Of a stretch of 64,000 bases of DNA, positions 28,933 through 37,769 are shown piece by piece; the stretch's first letter is position 1; every line of letters starts with the position of its first letter. The notes under the pieces were generated by a model. It did not search any database. It saw nothing but the letters and a program-made list of their open reading frames with translations, and had not been told where the DNA came from. The position numbers and the translations under genes were made by a program. Source of the stretch: Flavobacterium cerinum (GTDB lineage: Bacteria; Bacteroidota; Bacteroidia; Flavobacteriales; Flavobacteriaceae); assembly GCF_004028155.1 (NCBI RefSeq), contig NZ_SBII01000008.1:124001-188000 (forward strand), read 5' to 3'.

Positions 28933-30084
28933 TTATTTTTTGGTAACGGTTGTTTTTTCGGTAACAGTAGTAGTGGTTGCAGCAGCAGTTGCAGGAACAT
29001 CTTCTTTTTTGCCTGCATCCTGTGGTACGATCTGCATACCGTCTTTAAGTTTAGAAGCACCTTCTACTACAACTACATCACCTACTTCAAGGCCTTCGGT
29101 TACAACATAGTTAAGACCTGATGTTGTTGTCGTAGTAATAACTTTCGCTTTTACTGTATTGTCTTTTGCTACAACATAGATCATTTGCTTGCCCTGTTGG
29201 TCAAACACTGCATTTTGAGGAACTAATATCGCATCTTTATATTCTATCGGTAAACGAACAGACCCTTTGCTTCCGCTTCTAAGTACAGCTTCAGGGTTTT
29301 TAAAATCGGCCCTGAACTGGCTGTTACCTGTAGCAGCATTAACTAATCCTGATACTGTTGTAATTTTACCTTTAATTTCATACTCGCTGCCATCTACTAA
29401 AATAAGGCTTACAGGAGGTGTGTTTTTAAGTTTTTCCTGAAGTGTAGCGCCTTTAAACAATCTTGTAAAGTTTAGCATCTGCTTTTCGTTCATAGAAAAA
29501 TAAGCACGCACCACTCTTGTATCTGCTACTGTAGTTAAAGGCATTTCCATAGTAGGGCTTGCAAGGCTTCCTGCTTTAAAAGGCAGTGTGCCTATTACAC
29601 CATCTACCGGAGATGTTATTGTACCAAAGTTAATGTTAGCCGCAACACCGCTGTAAGATGCTTTTGCCTGCGCCAGTTTTGCTTTTGCAGTTTCTAACTG
29701 CACTACAGATATAATTTTACGGTCTACAAGCGGTTTAAGTCTGTCTACCTCTACCTGTGCAGCATTTACATTAGCTTTTGCTGCAGCAGCATCCTGATTC
29801 TGAACCTGTGTTTCCAACTTAAAAAGAATCTGGCCTTTGCGCACCTGCTGACCTTCATCAACATATACTTCCTGAATATAGCCACTCACTTTTGGGCGAA
29901 TCTCTACATTTTGCTCGCCTTCAAGGTTAGCTGTATATTCATCATAAATAACGGCATCCTGTTTAGCGATAGTTTGAACTACAAAAGGCATTGGTCCCAT
30001 AGCAGGAGCCTGCTCTGCTTTTTTACCGCAAGCGGCTACTATCAAAAGGGCTCCTATTGCGCCCAAAAAAGTTGTCTTTTTCAT
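28933..30084 (-). CDS. RND efflux periplasmic adaptor (membrane fusion protein)
   Basis: A 383-aa AcrA-like lipoprotein that joins the pump to the outer-membrane channel. The lipobox cysteine is C19 (ALLIVAACGKK). The lipoyl half-motifs YIQEVYVDEGQQVRKGQILF and FGTITSPVDGVIGTLPFKAGS bracket the alpha hairpin (about 95-145). Beta-barrel and membrane-proximal domains follow. The C-terminal tail is low-complexity and rich in Ala, Thr, Val and Lys (about 362-383). It is the first structural gene after the regulator, 12 bp downstream. Confidence 0.95.
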   Translation of the reverse strand: MKKTTFLGAIGALLIVAACGKKAEQAPAMGPMPFVVQTIAKQDAVIYDEYTANLEGEQNVEIRPKVSGYIQEVYVDEGQQVRKGQILFKLETQVQNQDAAAAKANVNAAQVEVDRLKPLVDRKIISVVQLETAKAKLAQAKASYSGVAANINFGTITSPVDGVIGTLPFKAGSLASPTMEMPLTTVADTRVVRAYFSMNEKQMLNFTRLFKGATLQEKLKNTPPVSLILVDGSEYEIKGKITTVSGLVNAATGNSQFRADFKNPEAVLRSGSKGSVRLPIEYKDAILVPQNAVFDQQGKQMIYVVAKDNTVKAKVITTTTTSGLNYVVTEGLEVGDVVVVEGASKLKDGMQIVPQDAGKKEDVPATAAATTTTVTEKTTVTKK

Positions 30085-30096
30085 GTATATATTAAA

Positions 30097-30621
30097 TTAT
30101 GCTGGATTGATGTTTGTGATTTTATTTTTCTCGATTTCTCTAATTTTTTCGATTTCCTTAAACTTATCTATTGTTTTAAGGAAAAGCGTTTCAATTTCTG
30201 CAATATGGTCTTTATAAGCTCTTATATTTATAAAATTCACCTGCTCCTCTACATTACTCATGGTTTTTTGACGATAAATGATCATCTTATCAATAATCTG
30301 TTTCTCATATGCTATGATCTTCAGGTAATTATCAAGCCTTTCACTAAAAGGTGATGGCTTAAAATATTTTTTCCTGTCGCCAGCTACTGTATAATAATTT
30401 ATCTTGCCTGTTTTAAGCAACAAATTAAGGTTTGTAGATATTGAGCTTTTACTTGCTCCCATACGTTCGGTAAGGTCTTCAAAGGTTAATCCGTTTTTAC
30501 AGCCATCCAGTATAAGGGTGGCAAGTATTCGCGAGCCCAGTGGGGACAAATTATGGTGCGATTCAAAATGAACTCCAAACATTTCAACCAGCTCTTCTTT
30601 CTCTTTCTTTATGTCTGACAT
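30097..30621 (-). CDS. GbsR/MarR-family transcriptional regulator
   Basis: A 174-aa winged-helix DNA-binding protein. The helix-turn-helix lies at about 38-68 (LTFEDLTERMGASKSSISTN), followed by the wing (GKINYYTVAGDRKKYFKPS) and a C-terminal helical dimer region. The family call is GbsR-like MarR. As the first gene of the RND operon it probably senses a pump substrate and represses its own promoter; this is inference from position. Confidence 0.88.
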   Translation of the reverse strand: MSDIKKEKEELVEMFGVHFESHHNLSPLGSRILATLILDGCKNGLTFEDLTERMGASKSSISTNLNLLLKTGKINYYTVAGDRKKYFKPSPFSERLDNYLKIIAYEKQIIDKMIIYRQKTMSNVEEQVNFINIRAYKDHIAEIETLFLKTIDKFKEIEKIREIEKNKITNINPA

Positions 30622-30642
30622 TTCTTCTTAAAAAGGGTTATA

Positions 30643-30650
30643 CAAAGGTA
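30643..30650 (-). promoter_or_regulatory. -7 element of the gbsR-RND operon
   Basis: TACCTTTG on the minus strand matches TAnnTTTG, 21 bp before the regulator start. A TTTTCGTTTTC-type tract lies upstream. This is the only good promoter seen for the four-gene operon. Confidence 0.6.
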
Positions 30651-31008
30651 ATCCGTTTTCGTTTTCCTGCATTAATCCCCTTAACAAACATTTAACGGAA
30701 TACAATGCAATAATTTCACTATCAAGATAGTAGCTGTAAGAATACACTTAAAAACAGTCTTGATCTCGCGATTTATTCCTGTTAAAAATGCTGCACAGTG
30801 AACATCATAACCAAACAAATCTTAGTCAAAATCCTGTTATAGTATAATTTTGTTTGCAAAACCTTACATCTATTCTTAAAAATTGGTGCAAAGATAATAC
30901 TTGGTTCGACAACAACCGAACCAACCGAACTAAAGTTTTTGTTAAATATTCGTTAAGGAATCTCACGAAAACGTTGTAGTTACTGCCATTTAAGTATTTA
31001 AGCGAACA

Positions 31009-31181
31009 GTCACGCTGAGCTTGTCGAAGCGAAATAATAAATTCAAGCCTGGAGATTGCCACGCTGCGCTAGCAATGACAGCACACAGCATCAACCTGCA
31101 AGGTTTCGAAAACCTTGTACGTTTTTAAAAACTATAATTACCTAAGATTTTTCGATTGCGCTTCGACAAGCTCAGCGTGAC
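31009..31181. repeat. Repeat block R7 (two inverted unit A copies plus a second repeat type)
   Basis: Unit A occurs on the minus strand at 31009-31031 and on the plus strand at 31159-31181, facing each other. Between them lies a second repeat type: ATTGCCACGCTGCGCTAGCAAT, then CCTGCAAGGTTTCGAAAACC, then CTAAGATTTTTCGATTGCG. Relatives of the last two segments occur at 56823-56895. Confidence 0.8.
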
Positions 31182-31192
31182 AGCAGTGCTAA

Positions 31193-32161
31193 TTAAACAA
31201 TAGCATTAATAATCATATCAGCATGAATACGTGAGTTTTCAATAAACCATTTGTGCGTTTCCATACCTCCACAAACCACTCCGGCTAGGTAAAGCCCTTT
31301 AACGTTGCTTTCCATAGTATCCGGGTTATAGCGGGGTGTTCTGGTAGCTTCATTGCTAATTTCGATTCCTGAATTTTGTAAAAATTCAAGATTAGGACGG
31401 TAGCCTGTAAGCGCAAGCACAAAATCATTCTCTAGCGTAATTGTGCCTTCCGGTGTAAGAATGTCTACAGCATCTTCCCTTATTTCTGTAATTTCAGAAT
31501 AGAAGTACGCTTTAATACTTCCTTCGGCAATGCGGTTCTCCACATCGGGTTTAACCCAGTATTTTACACGGTCATTAATTTCGCCTTTTCGAATAACCAT
31601 AGTTACATCGGCACCTTTGCGCCAGCATTCCAGCGCAGCATCTACCGATGAGTTGTTTGCCCCCACCACAATTATTTTTCTAAAAGCAAACTCATGCCCT
31701 TCTTTGTAGTAATGGCGCACCTTGGGAAGGTCTTCGCCCCAAACGTTCAGGTAAACAGGAATGTCATAAAAACCGGTAGCAATGACCACATTCTTTGCAG
31801 AATAAGCGGTTTTATTTGTAGTAACATCAAACAAACCATTAGGCTGTTTTTTAACAGCAGATACCTGTTCGAATAAATTAATGTTGAGTTTAAAATACTT
31901 GTGAATATTCCGGTAATATTCCAGTGCTTCCTGCCTGCCCGGTTTTGGGGCAATGCAGCTAAACGGAATATCACCTATTTCCAAACGTTCGGCAGTAGAG
32001 AAAAACGTCATGTATAAAGGGTAGTTAAACAGGCTGTTTACCAATGCTCCTTTTTCAAGAATCAGGTAGTTGAGTCCTTTCTTTTGGGCAGCAATAGCAC
32101 ACGCCATACCTATGGGGCCTCCGCCAATGATAATAAGGTCGTAGGTTTTTACTGCTCCCAT
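31193..32161 (-). CDS. ypdA: YpdA-like FAD-dependent disulfide reductase
   Basis: A 322-aa flavoprotein of the YpdA family, proposed in Firmicutes to reduce bacillithiol disulfide with NADPH. The FAD-binding motif IIIGGGPIGMACAIAAQKKG lies near the N-terminus, and a second dinucleotide site is in IIVVGANNSSVDAALEC. No CxxC redox pair of the thioredoxin reductase type is seen, as expected for YpdA. Its start overlaps the end of the CYTH gene by 13 bp, so the two are translationally coupled. A role in low-molecular-weight thiol redox is inferred. Confidence 0.85.
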   Translation of the reverse strand: MGAVKTYDLIIIGGGPIGMACAIAAQKKGLNYLILEKGALVNSLFNYPLYMTFFSTAERLEIGDIPFSCIAPKPGRQEALEYYRNIHKYFKLNINLFEQVSAVKKQPNGLFDVTTNKTAYSAKNVVIATGFYDIPVYLNVWGEDLPKVRHYYKEGHEFAFRKIIVVGANNSSVDAALECWRKGADVTMVIRKGEINDRVKYWVKPDVENRIAEGSIKAYFYSEITEIREDAVDILTPEGTITLENDFVLALTGYRPNLEFLQNSGIEISNEATRTPRYNPDTMESNVKGLYLAGVVCGGMETHKWFIENSRIHADMIINAIV

Positions 32162-32622
32162 GCTTTAAACGGATTATTGCTTAACTGGGAATTGTAATAA
32201 CGCTGATCGCCGGTAACTTCTTTACCCAGCCATGATGGTTTTTCGAACGCTTCATTTTCATCCGAAAGTTCAATTTCGGCAACGGTAAGTCCTTCGTTAT
32301 CGCCAAAAAACTCATCTATTTCAAAAGTATGGATGCCCGAATTTATTTCGTACCGAATTTTATCGATCGCACCTTTCTCACACAATGTAAGCAACTGCTC
32401 AGCATCAGGAACCGGAATTTCTTTCTCCCATTCCATCCTTATGGTTCCGGCATCGTTGCTTTTCCCTTTTATCGTAAGAAACCCCTGATCGCCTTTTATG
32501 CGCACACGCACCGTTCGGTCCGGGTTGGAGTTCAGGTAGCCCTGTACAATCCTTTTTTTTGTGGCTGCCTCTTTTTTGTAATTGTCTGACAACACGAGGA
32601 ATTTACGTTCAATCTCGATCAT
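32149..32622 (-). CDS. CYTH-domain protein (triphosphate tunnel family)
   Basis: A 157-aa protein with the CYTH signature EIERKFLV at residues 3-10 (ExExK), RTVRVRIKGDQGFLTIKGK in the tunnel wall and a C-terminal acidic strand (LTVAEIELSDENE). Enzymes of this fold hydrolyse inorganic triphosphate or make cAMP; small bacterial members are usually triphosphatases. It overlaps the YpdA-like gene. Confidence 0.9.
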   Translation of the reverse strand: MIEIERKFLVLSDNYKKEAATKKRIVQGYLNSNPDRTVRVRIKGDQGFLTIKGKSNDAGTIRMEWEKEIPVPDAEQLLTLCEKGAIDKIRYEINSGIHTFEIDEFFGDNEGLTVAEIELSDENEAFEKPSWLGKEVTGDQRYYNSQLSNNPFKAWEQ

Positions 32623-32972
32623 AATTCATTTGCTAATTCTAACGGCAAGTTACGGATTTATAAGGATTGATTTGTTTTTTAATATCGTGTTAAACCACCC
32701 CGGCTTTCAGCCACTCCTCCAAAGGAGGGGAAATCTACATCCAAATATAATAAGGATAAGTACACATAAATGAAGCTAAGGCCTTCAACTTCGTAGCGTA
32801 AGCAAATTACTAAGAAGTTGCTGCCTTGAACTTTTGGTTCTTTTGTTTCAAGACAAAAGAACAACCTAAATATCAGGAAATTTACTCTTAATCATATCCT
32901 AAATCACAAATAAGCTAAGGTTATATAAACTTCGATTTGTATTTTTACAAAATAAGGATAGCATAACTGCCC
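32623..32972. other. Divergent intergenic region before the Gcr-type gene
   Basis: 350 bp between divergent starts. The centre (32769-32862) is repeat copy R2. A TATTTTTA element 27-34 bp before the ATG at 32973 resembles a -7 box with the last base changed. Nothing else is recognised. Confidence 0.5.
32769..32862 (+). repeat. Composite intergenic repeat, copy R2 (units D, B)
   Basis: Unit D (ATGAAGCTAAGGCCTTCAAC..., 32769-32802) is followed by the linker TAAGAAGTTGCTGCCTTGAA and a complete unit B palindrome (GTTCTTTTGT-TTCAAG-ACAAAAGAAC, 32837-32862). Units C and A are missing. Confidence 0.85.
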
Positions 32973-35018
32973 ATGAAGTTCAGGAAAACAAAAGTTAGAA
33001 TTACCCTTGCAGAGTTCTTTAAAATTAATTTTGACGAGAATAATCTGTGGGAATACAAAGCCGAAGAAATAGACCTGCTTGCCGAACTGGTAAACATTAT
33101 CAGGCCTAAAAACCTAAAAACTATACTCTCTGTAGATCTTACAGAACTCTTGCAGCTGCTTTCAGAAAATGAACGCTATCGCGAAGCCCTTGCGCTTTAT
33201 CTTAGGGGTATTCTTAAAAATAAGAAATTTAGCAAGATACTTACCGATGCCGGCATACTAACCGACTCTGATTTTATTTTTGAGGTTAAAAAACGTCTTT
33301 TTGCCAAACTTATCCCCGATCAGCCTGAAAAAGACACGTTAGAATATGTGCTCAACCAAGTGTTTTTTATAAAAACAGACCCGCTTTGGATAAAGACCAT
33401 TCCGCAGGAACAGATACAGCAGGTTTTAAACATCTTAAAATTCAGGGATATTTATGTAACGAGTGCTACTGGGAGTCCGCTTGCCGAACTGCTCTTTAGT
33501 ATGGAAGTTATTATTCACCGTATTTCTGGACGTGCTCTGGAATCGGAAGTCATTAAAATGGTTCCTGAGTATGAGAATCTTGAGAGTCCGTTCCTGGAAT
33601 TCCAAAAAGAGTTTGCCCTTATTACCGAAAAACTACTGGAACAAACTCCTAATTTTATTACCCGCGAAGACCTTGGATACAAGCAACTCCTCATATTGCA
33701 CAAACAATGTATGGATTATGTACAGCATGCTTTTCGCAATAGCGAAAAATATGGAATATCGTTGCGCGTAAACCAAAACCTGTTACGTATCAGGCAGCAA
33801 TTAGAACGTTTAGAAACACTTTTGCCGCTTTTAGTACTCACTAATCCTGAGGATGCTAAGAAAAACAGCATACAACTTGGCATAGACCTGATAACCTACA
33901 ATTGCGATAAGACAAATGTGCGTAAGCTTATCAACGAGAGTACACAGTTACTATCGTATGAAGTAACACAGCATACGGCAAAAACCGGAGAGCATTATAT
34001 TACCAAAGACCGAAAGGAATACTTTAAAATGTTCTGGACGGCTGCAGGTGGAGGTATTGTAGTTGCCGTATTGTGCATCATCAAGGTATTCCTGTCTAAA
34101 ATGGATACCAGTGCCTTTGGGCATGCATTTTTTTACAGCCTTAACTATTCACTTGGTTTTATTGCTATCTATGTATTAGGTTTTACACTTGCTACAAAAC
34201 AGCCAGCCATGACGGCATCGGCACTAATAAGCGCCCTTGAAGCCGACCGCAAGAACAAGAATGCCGACGAACATGAGAAACATCAGGCATTCGCCGAATT
34301 TTTTGCACGTGTATTCCGTTCCCAGTTCATTGCCTTTGTAGGTAATGTTATTGTAGCATTCCCTGTGGCATTACTGGGCATCTGGCTTATTGATATTTGT
34401 TTTCACTACAATTTGGCATTAACCAAATGGTACACCCTTATAAACGATCTTAACCCAATAAACTCATTGGCCATACTGCATGCCGCTATTGCCGGGGTGT
34501 TCCTGTTCCTTTCGGGTATTATTGCAGGAAGTGTTGCCAACCGCGACAAACACCAAAACATTTACTACCGTATACAGGAACATCCGCTGCTTAAAATGAG
34601 CTTTGGCCGTGTCCGCACACAAAAGTTTGCCAAGTTGTACGAAAAGAAATGGGCCGGTATTATCTCTAACTTTTGGTTTGGTGTATTTATGGGTACTACC
34701 GGAACAATAGGTGTGTTCCTGGGACTGAACATTGATATCAGGCACATTACTTTTGCCAGTGGCAACCTTGCTTTGGGAATGTATGGTGCCAATTTTAATG
34801 TATCTAACGAAATGCTCTTTTGGGGGATTTTCGGGATAGGGATCATCGGGCTTGTAAACTTCCTTGTAAGTTTCGGACTCTCAATGGGTCTTGCTTTCCG
34901 TTCCCGTAACATTCCGTTATCCGAAATGCGCATCGTAGCAGGATCTATCTGGAGGCATTTTAAACGCAAGCCGGGTTCTTTCTTTTTTCCGAATTTCAGA
35001 GCACAGAGTAAAGATTAA
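32973..35018 (+). CDS. Gcr-type 'site-specific recombinase' membrane protein
   Basis: A 681-aa protein matching the SpecificRecomb/Gcr family. The N-terminal half (1-345) is soluble and helical (LTELLQLLSENERYREAL, RIRQQLERLETLLPLLV). The C-terminal half (about 350-665) carries six hydrophobic segments, for example GGGIVVAVLCIIKVFL, YSLGFIAIYVLGFTLA and FGIGIIGLVNFLVSFGL. The recombinase name comes from a single early genetic report on this family. A polytopic membrane protein without a visible tyrosine or serine recombinase active site makes DNA recombination doubtful. Function is best left open. Confidence 0.8.
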   Translation: MKFRKTKVRITLAEFFKINFDENNLWEYKAEEIDLLAELVNIIRPKNLKTILSVDLTELLQLLSENERYREALALYLRGILKNKKFSKILTDAGILTDSDFIFEVKKRLFAKLIPDQPEKDTLEYVLNQVFFIKTDPLWIKTIPQEQIQQVLNILKFRDIYVTSATGSPLAELLFSMEVIIHRISGRALESEVIKMVPEYENLESPFLEFQKEFALITEKLLEQTPNFITREDLGYKQLLILHKQCMDYVQHAFRNSEKYGISLRVNQNLLRIRQQLERLETLLPLLVLTNPEDAKKNSIQLGIDLITYNCDKTNVRKLINESTQLLSYEVTQHTAKTGEHYITKDRKEYFKMFWTAAGGGIVVAVLCIIKVFLSKMDTSAFGHAFFYSLNYSLGFIAIYVLGFTLATKQPAMTASALISALEADRKNKNADEHEKHQAFAEFFARVFRSQFIAFVGNVIVAFPVALLGIWLIDICFHYNLALTKWYTLINDLNPINSLAILHAAIAGVFLFLSGIIAGSVANRDKHQNIYYRIQEHPLLKMSFGRVRTQKFAKLYEKKWAGIISNFWFGVFMGTTGTIGVFLGLNIDIRHITFASGNLALGMYGANFNVSNEMLFWGIFGIGIIGLVNFLVSFGLSMGLAFRSRNIPLSEMRIVAGSIWRHFKRKPGSFFFPNFRAQSKD

Positions 35019-35033
35019 ACTTTGGCTTTAACG

Positions 35034-35345
35034 GAACACGGATGACGCGAATTGAAGTGATTTTCGCAGATCTCGAAATTGCATAAAAAACTATTACGCT
35101 TCGATAAGCTCTGCGCAACAACATTTGAGTGAAGTTATCGCCTTCAGCTTCGTGGCGTAAAAAATCATACAATGAAGCGTTAAAAAAGATTTGCTGTTTG
35201 AGCGTAGCGAGTTCAAATCTTTTAACTGAAGATTTATATTTTGTAGCCTAAAAAGTTGCTGCCTTGAATTTTTGGTTCTTTTGTTTCAAGACAAAAAAAC
35301 AGAGTTAAATGAGCACAAATTGCACTTCGACAAGCTCAGTGTGAC
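35034..35345 (+). repeat. Composite intergenic repeat, copy R3 (most complete: E, A, D, C, B, A)
   Basis: This is the reference copy. Unit E at 35034-35073, degenerate A at 35097-35119, D at 35127-35160, C at 35184-35223 (AAAAGATTTG ... CAAATCTTTT stem enclosing a 20-base centre), B at 35275-35300 and a second A at 35323-35345 (CACTTCGACAAGCTCAGTG). It fills almost the whole space between the convergent Gcr-type gene and the NAD(P)-binding gene. Confidence 0.9.
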
Positions 35346-35369
35346 AATCGAACAGATTAACAATACATC

Positions 35370-36035
35370 TTAAGTACCCTTCCCTATTTCCCCGATCTTG
35401 TCTGAAGTAACGATATTTTCAGGATAAGGATTATTCGCCAGCCACACCATAGCTTTTGCAATAGTGGTTGCTTTAATACTCTTATATTTTGTCGCATTAC
35501 CAAAAAGCAGCGGATTGATAAGCCACATAAATCCAGATGCCAGGTTTTCCACTAAGCGCGATTCTTTACGGTCGGCAACAATAAGCGACGGTTGAAGTAT
35601 ATGTGTTTTAGGTATAGCGAGATCTAGCACTGCTTCTTCCATTTCTCCTTTGGTACGGGTATAAAAAACGCTGCTGTTTTTATTTGCACCAATAGCAGAT
35701 ATTACTAAAAAGGCAGGGATATTATTTTTCTTTGCCAGTTTTGCTGCTGCAACAGGAATACCAAAATCAATTTTATAATAGGTCTCGGTATTCGGAGTCT
35801 TTGCTTTTGTGGTACCAATGCAGCAATACACTTCATTGGCAGTAAAAGCCTCATTTTCTTTTTCCAGATCGAACATATCTATAATATGCTCTTCGATCTT
35901 AGGGTGTATGATCGTAGTAATTGGGGTTCTGGAAAACAGTTTTACCTTTTCATAACGGCTGTCTGCTAATAAAAACTTTAGTACTTCATAACCCGTAGCA
36001 CCTGTAGCCCCTAATACAATTGCAGTTTTTGACAT
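35370..36035 (-). CDS. NAD(P)-binding atypical short-chain dehydrogenase-like protein
   Basis: A 221-aa Rossmann protein of the NAD(P)H-binding/HTATIP2-like group. The cofactor loop GATGATGYEV is at residues 8-17 when translation starts at ATG 36035 (MSKTAIVLGATG). The longer frame from 36089 adds an unrelated 18-residue lead. YCCIGTTKAKT and FLVISAIGAN match the family. A classical YxxxK is not obvious; FYTRTKGEMEE holds the tyrosine-lysine pair spaced for atypical members. Substrate unknown. Confidence 0.85.
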   Translation of the reverse strand: MSKTAIVLGATGATGYEVLKFLLADSRYEKVKLFSRTPITTIIHPKIEEHIIDMFDLEKENEAFTANEVYCCIGTTKAKTPNTETYYKIDFGIPVAAAKLAKKNNIPAFLVISAIGANKNSSVFYTRTKGEMEEAVLDLAIPKTHILQPSLIVADRKESRLVENLASGFMWLINPLLFGNATKYKSIKATTIAKAMVWLANNPYPENIVTSDKIGEIGKGT

Positions 36036-36137
36036 AACAATGGTTTTATCAATAATTATTGAAATTACAACAAAACTGCGACAGGACAAGAACCGTTCAA
36101 GAAGATTTAAGAGGTTGCCTTTAGTTTAAAAGTGTTG

Positions 36138-36400
36138 CGCTTCAATAAGCTCAGCGTGACAACATGCGAGTGAAGCTACGGCCTACAGCTTCGTGGCGTA
36201 AGCAAAATATAAGATGAAGCGTTAAAAAAGATTTGCTATTTGAGCGCAGCGAGTTCAAATCTTTTAGCTGAAGATGATAATTTTAAGCCTAAGAAGTTCC
36301 TGCCTTGAATTTTTGGTTCTTTTATTTCAAGACAAAAGAACAAACTAAAAATATATTTCTAAGTATGCTTCTACCTCCAATAGCTATTGGGACAGTGTGA
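36138..36400 (+). repeat. Composite intergenic repeat, copy R4 (A, D, C, B, remnant A)
   Basis: Unit A at 36138-36160, D at 36168-36201, C at 36226-36265, B at 36316-36341 and a decayed A (GGGACAGTGTGAC, about 36389-36401). Order, spacing and orientation match copy R3. It lies between divergent genes, here upstream of dinB; the rest of the 449-bp region shows no gene. Confidence 0.9.
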
Positions 36401-36484
36401 CAATGGTACAGTTTAACACGAATAACTGAAAACTGCTACTGTGACTGAGGACTTTATTTCTCTGCTTTTGCTTAATTTTACAGC

Positions 36485-37576
36485 ATGGACCCCATACCGG
36501 TTTTACGAAAAATAATCCATGTAGATATGGATGCTTTTTATGCGTCTGTAGAACAGCTGGACAACCCCGAACTGCGCGGCAAGCCTATTGCCGTAGGCGG
36601 CGGAGAAACCCGTGGTGTGGTTTCTGCTGCCAGTTATGAGGCACGAAAGTTTGGTGTGCGTAGTGCCATGAGCGGGTTTTTGGCCAAGAAAAAATGCCCG
36701 CAGCTCATCTTTGTACGTCCAAGGTTTGACCGCTACTCGGAAATTTCAAAACGCATCCGCCAGGTATTCCATGAATATACAGACCTGGTAGAACCACTGT
36801 CGCTGGATGAAGCCTATCTTGATGTTACCCACAATAAAAAAGGAAATCCAAGTGCTACAATGATTGCTAAAGAAATTCGGCAGCGGATATTGGAAGTTAC
36901 CGGATTAACTGCATCAGCAGGAATATCCATCAATAAATTTGTTGCCAAAGTCGCCAGCGACTACAACAAACCAAACGGACAAAAAACAGTCAACCCGGAT
37001 GAAGTAGAACCTTTCCTGGAAGCTCTTGATATTGGAAAATTTTATGGCGTAGGAAAAGTAACCGAAGAGAAAATGTACCAGCTCGGCATTTTTACGGGAG
37101 CCGACCTAAAGCTAAAATCGATAGAATACCTTACCGAGCATTTTGGTAAATCGGGAGCCTATTACTACTATGTAGTCCGCGGTATACACAACAGTGAAGT
37201 GAAACCCGACAGAACTGTAAAATCGGTAGGGACAGAACATACCTTTAACGAGAACCTGTCGTCTGAGATCTTTATGGAAGAAAAACTCGAGATCATTGCC
37301 AACGAACTGGACCGCCGACTCAAAAAAAGCAAAATTGCAGGTAAAACCGTTACGCTTAAAATTAAATACAGTGACTTTACCGTACAAACCCGAAGCAAGA
37401 CACTGATGTATTTTATCTCGGATAAAAGCCTTATTATGGAAACGGTTAGAGAACTGCTCTATCAGGAGAAGCTAAAGGACTCTGTGAGGCTCTTAGGGAT
37501 ATCTTTAGCCAATCTTAACAACGAAGTAGCGGGCGCAAAAAAAACGGTCGCTGTACAGCTTAAATTCGATTTTTGA
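36485..37576 (+). CDS. dinB: DNA polymerase IV (Y-family)
   Basis: A 363-aa error-prone translesion polymerase. The catalytic carboxylates are D14 (HVDMDAFYASVEQ) and D108-E109 (LSLDEAYLDVT). The steric-gate residue is aromatic (Y19). Helix-hairpin-helix segments (FYGVGKVTEEKMYQLGI) and the little finger follow. The extreme C-terminus QLKFDF resembles a beta-clamp binding peptide. I saw no LexA-type box in the repeat-filled upstream region, so regulation is unclear. Confidence 0.95.
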   Translation: MDPIPVLRKIIHVDMDAFYASVEQLDNPELRGKPIAVGGGETRGVVSAASYEARKFGVRSAMSGFLAKKKCPQLIFVRPRFDRYSEISKRIRQVFHEYTDLVEPLSLDEAYLDVTHNKKGNPSATMIAKEIRQRILEVTGLTASAGISINKFVAKVASDYNKPNGQKTVNPDEVEPFLEALDIGKFYGVGKVTEEKMYQLGIFTGADLKLKSIEYLTEHFGKSGAYYYYVVRGIHNSEVKPDRTVKSVGTEHTFNENLSSEIFMEEKLEIIANELDRRLKKSKIAGKTVTLKIKYSDFTVQTRSKTLMYFISDKSLIMETVRELLYQEKLKDSVRLLGISLANLNNEVAGAKKTVAVQLKFDF

Positions 37577-37601
37577 TTAATCCTAAGAGAAAGGTTGAAC
37601 C

Positions 37602-37705
37602 ATAAGAGTGAAGCTATGGCCTTCAACTCCCGATAGCTATCAGGCGCGTTTACAACATCAATTAAAATAGAACGCGGATCAAACTGATCTCCGCAGATTT
37701 TAAAA
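37602..37705 (+). repeat. Composite intergenic repeat remnant, copy R6 (D part, E)
   Basis: A partial unit D (AGAGTGAAGCTATGGCCTTC, about 37605-37626) is followed by a degenerate unit E (AACGCGGATC...CCGCAGATTTT, 37671-37702). The order D then E differs from the other copies, so this may be two remnants of neighbouring copies. Confidence 0.6.
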
Positions 37706-37722
37706 GACTGTAGTAAAACAAA

Positions 37723-37748
37723 AAAGGCCGCCCTAATGGACAGCCTTT
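37723..37748 (-). terminator. Terminator of the Bax-inhibitor-1 gene
   Basis: AAAGGCTGTCC and GGGCGGCCTTT pair with wobble and one bulge around ATTA. On the minus strand the stem is followed by a T-rich tract. It lies 22 bp after the gene. Confidence 0.75.
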
Positions 37749-37769
37749 GTATATGTACATGCTAAGAAA

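Larger units (their letters stand above)
30622..31192. other. Intergenic region with dispersed repeats
   Basis: 571 bp. It holds the RND operon promoter near 30645 and repeat copy R7 at 31009-31181. A minus-strand frame of 78 codons (30826-31062) reads through repeat unit A to give the peptide SLRQAQRDCS and is an artefact. No supported gene. Confidence 0.6.

Noticed and set aside
30826..31062. 78-codon minus-strand frame before the RND regulator
   Set aside because: About a third is translated repeat unit A (SLRQAQRDCS). The same peptide arises at other repeat copies in unrelated contexts.
32973..35018. Integron or phage integrase based on the 'site-specific recombinase' family name
   Set aside because: No tyrosine or serine recombinase catalytic residues are visible, the C-terminal half is membrane-embedded and there is no cassette or attachment-site structure.
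35184..35223. CRISPR-like repeat at unit C and similar sites
   Set aside because: Copies are kilobases apart with no regular spacers and no cas genes; they belong to the composite repeat.
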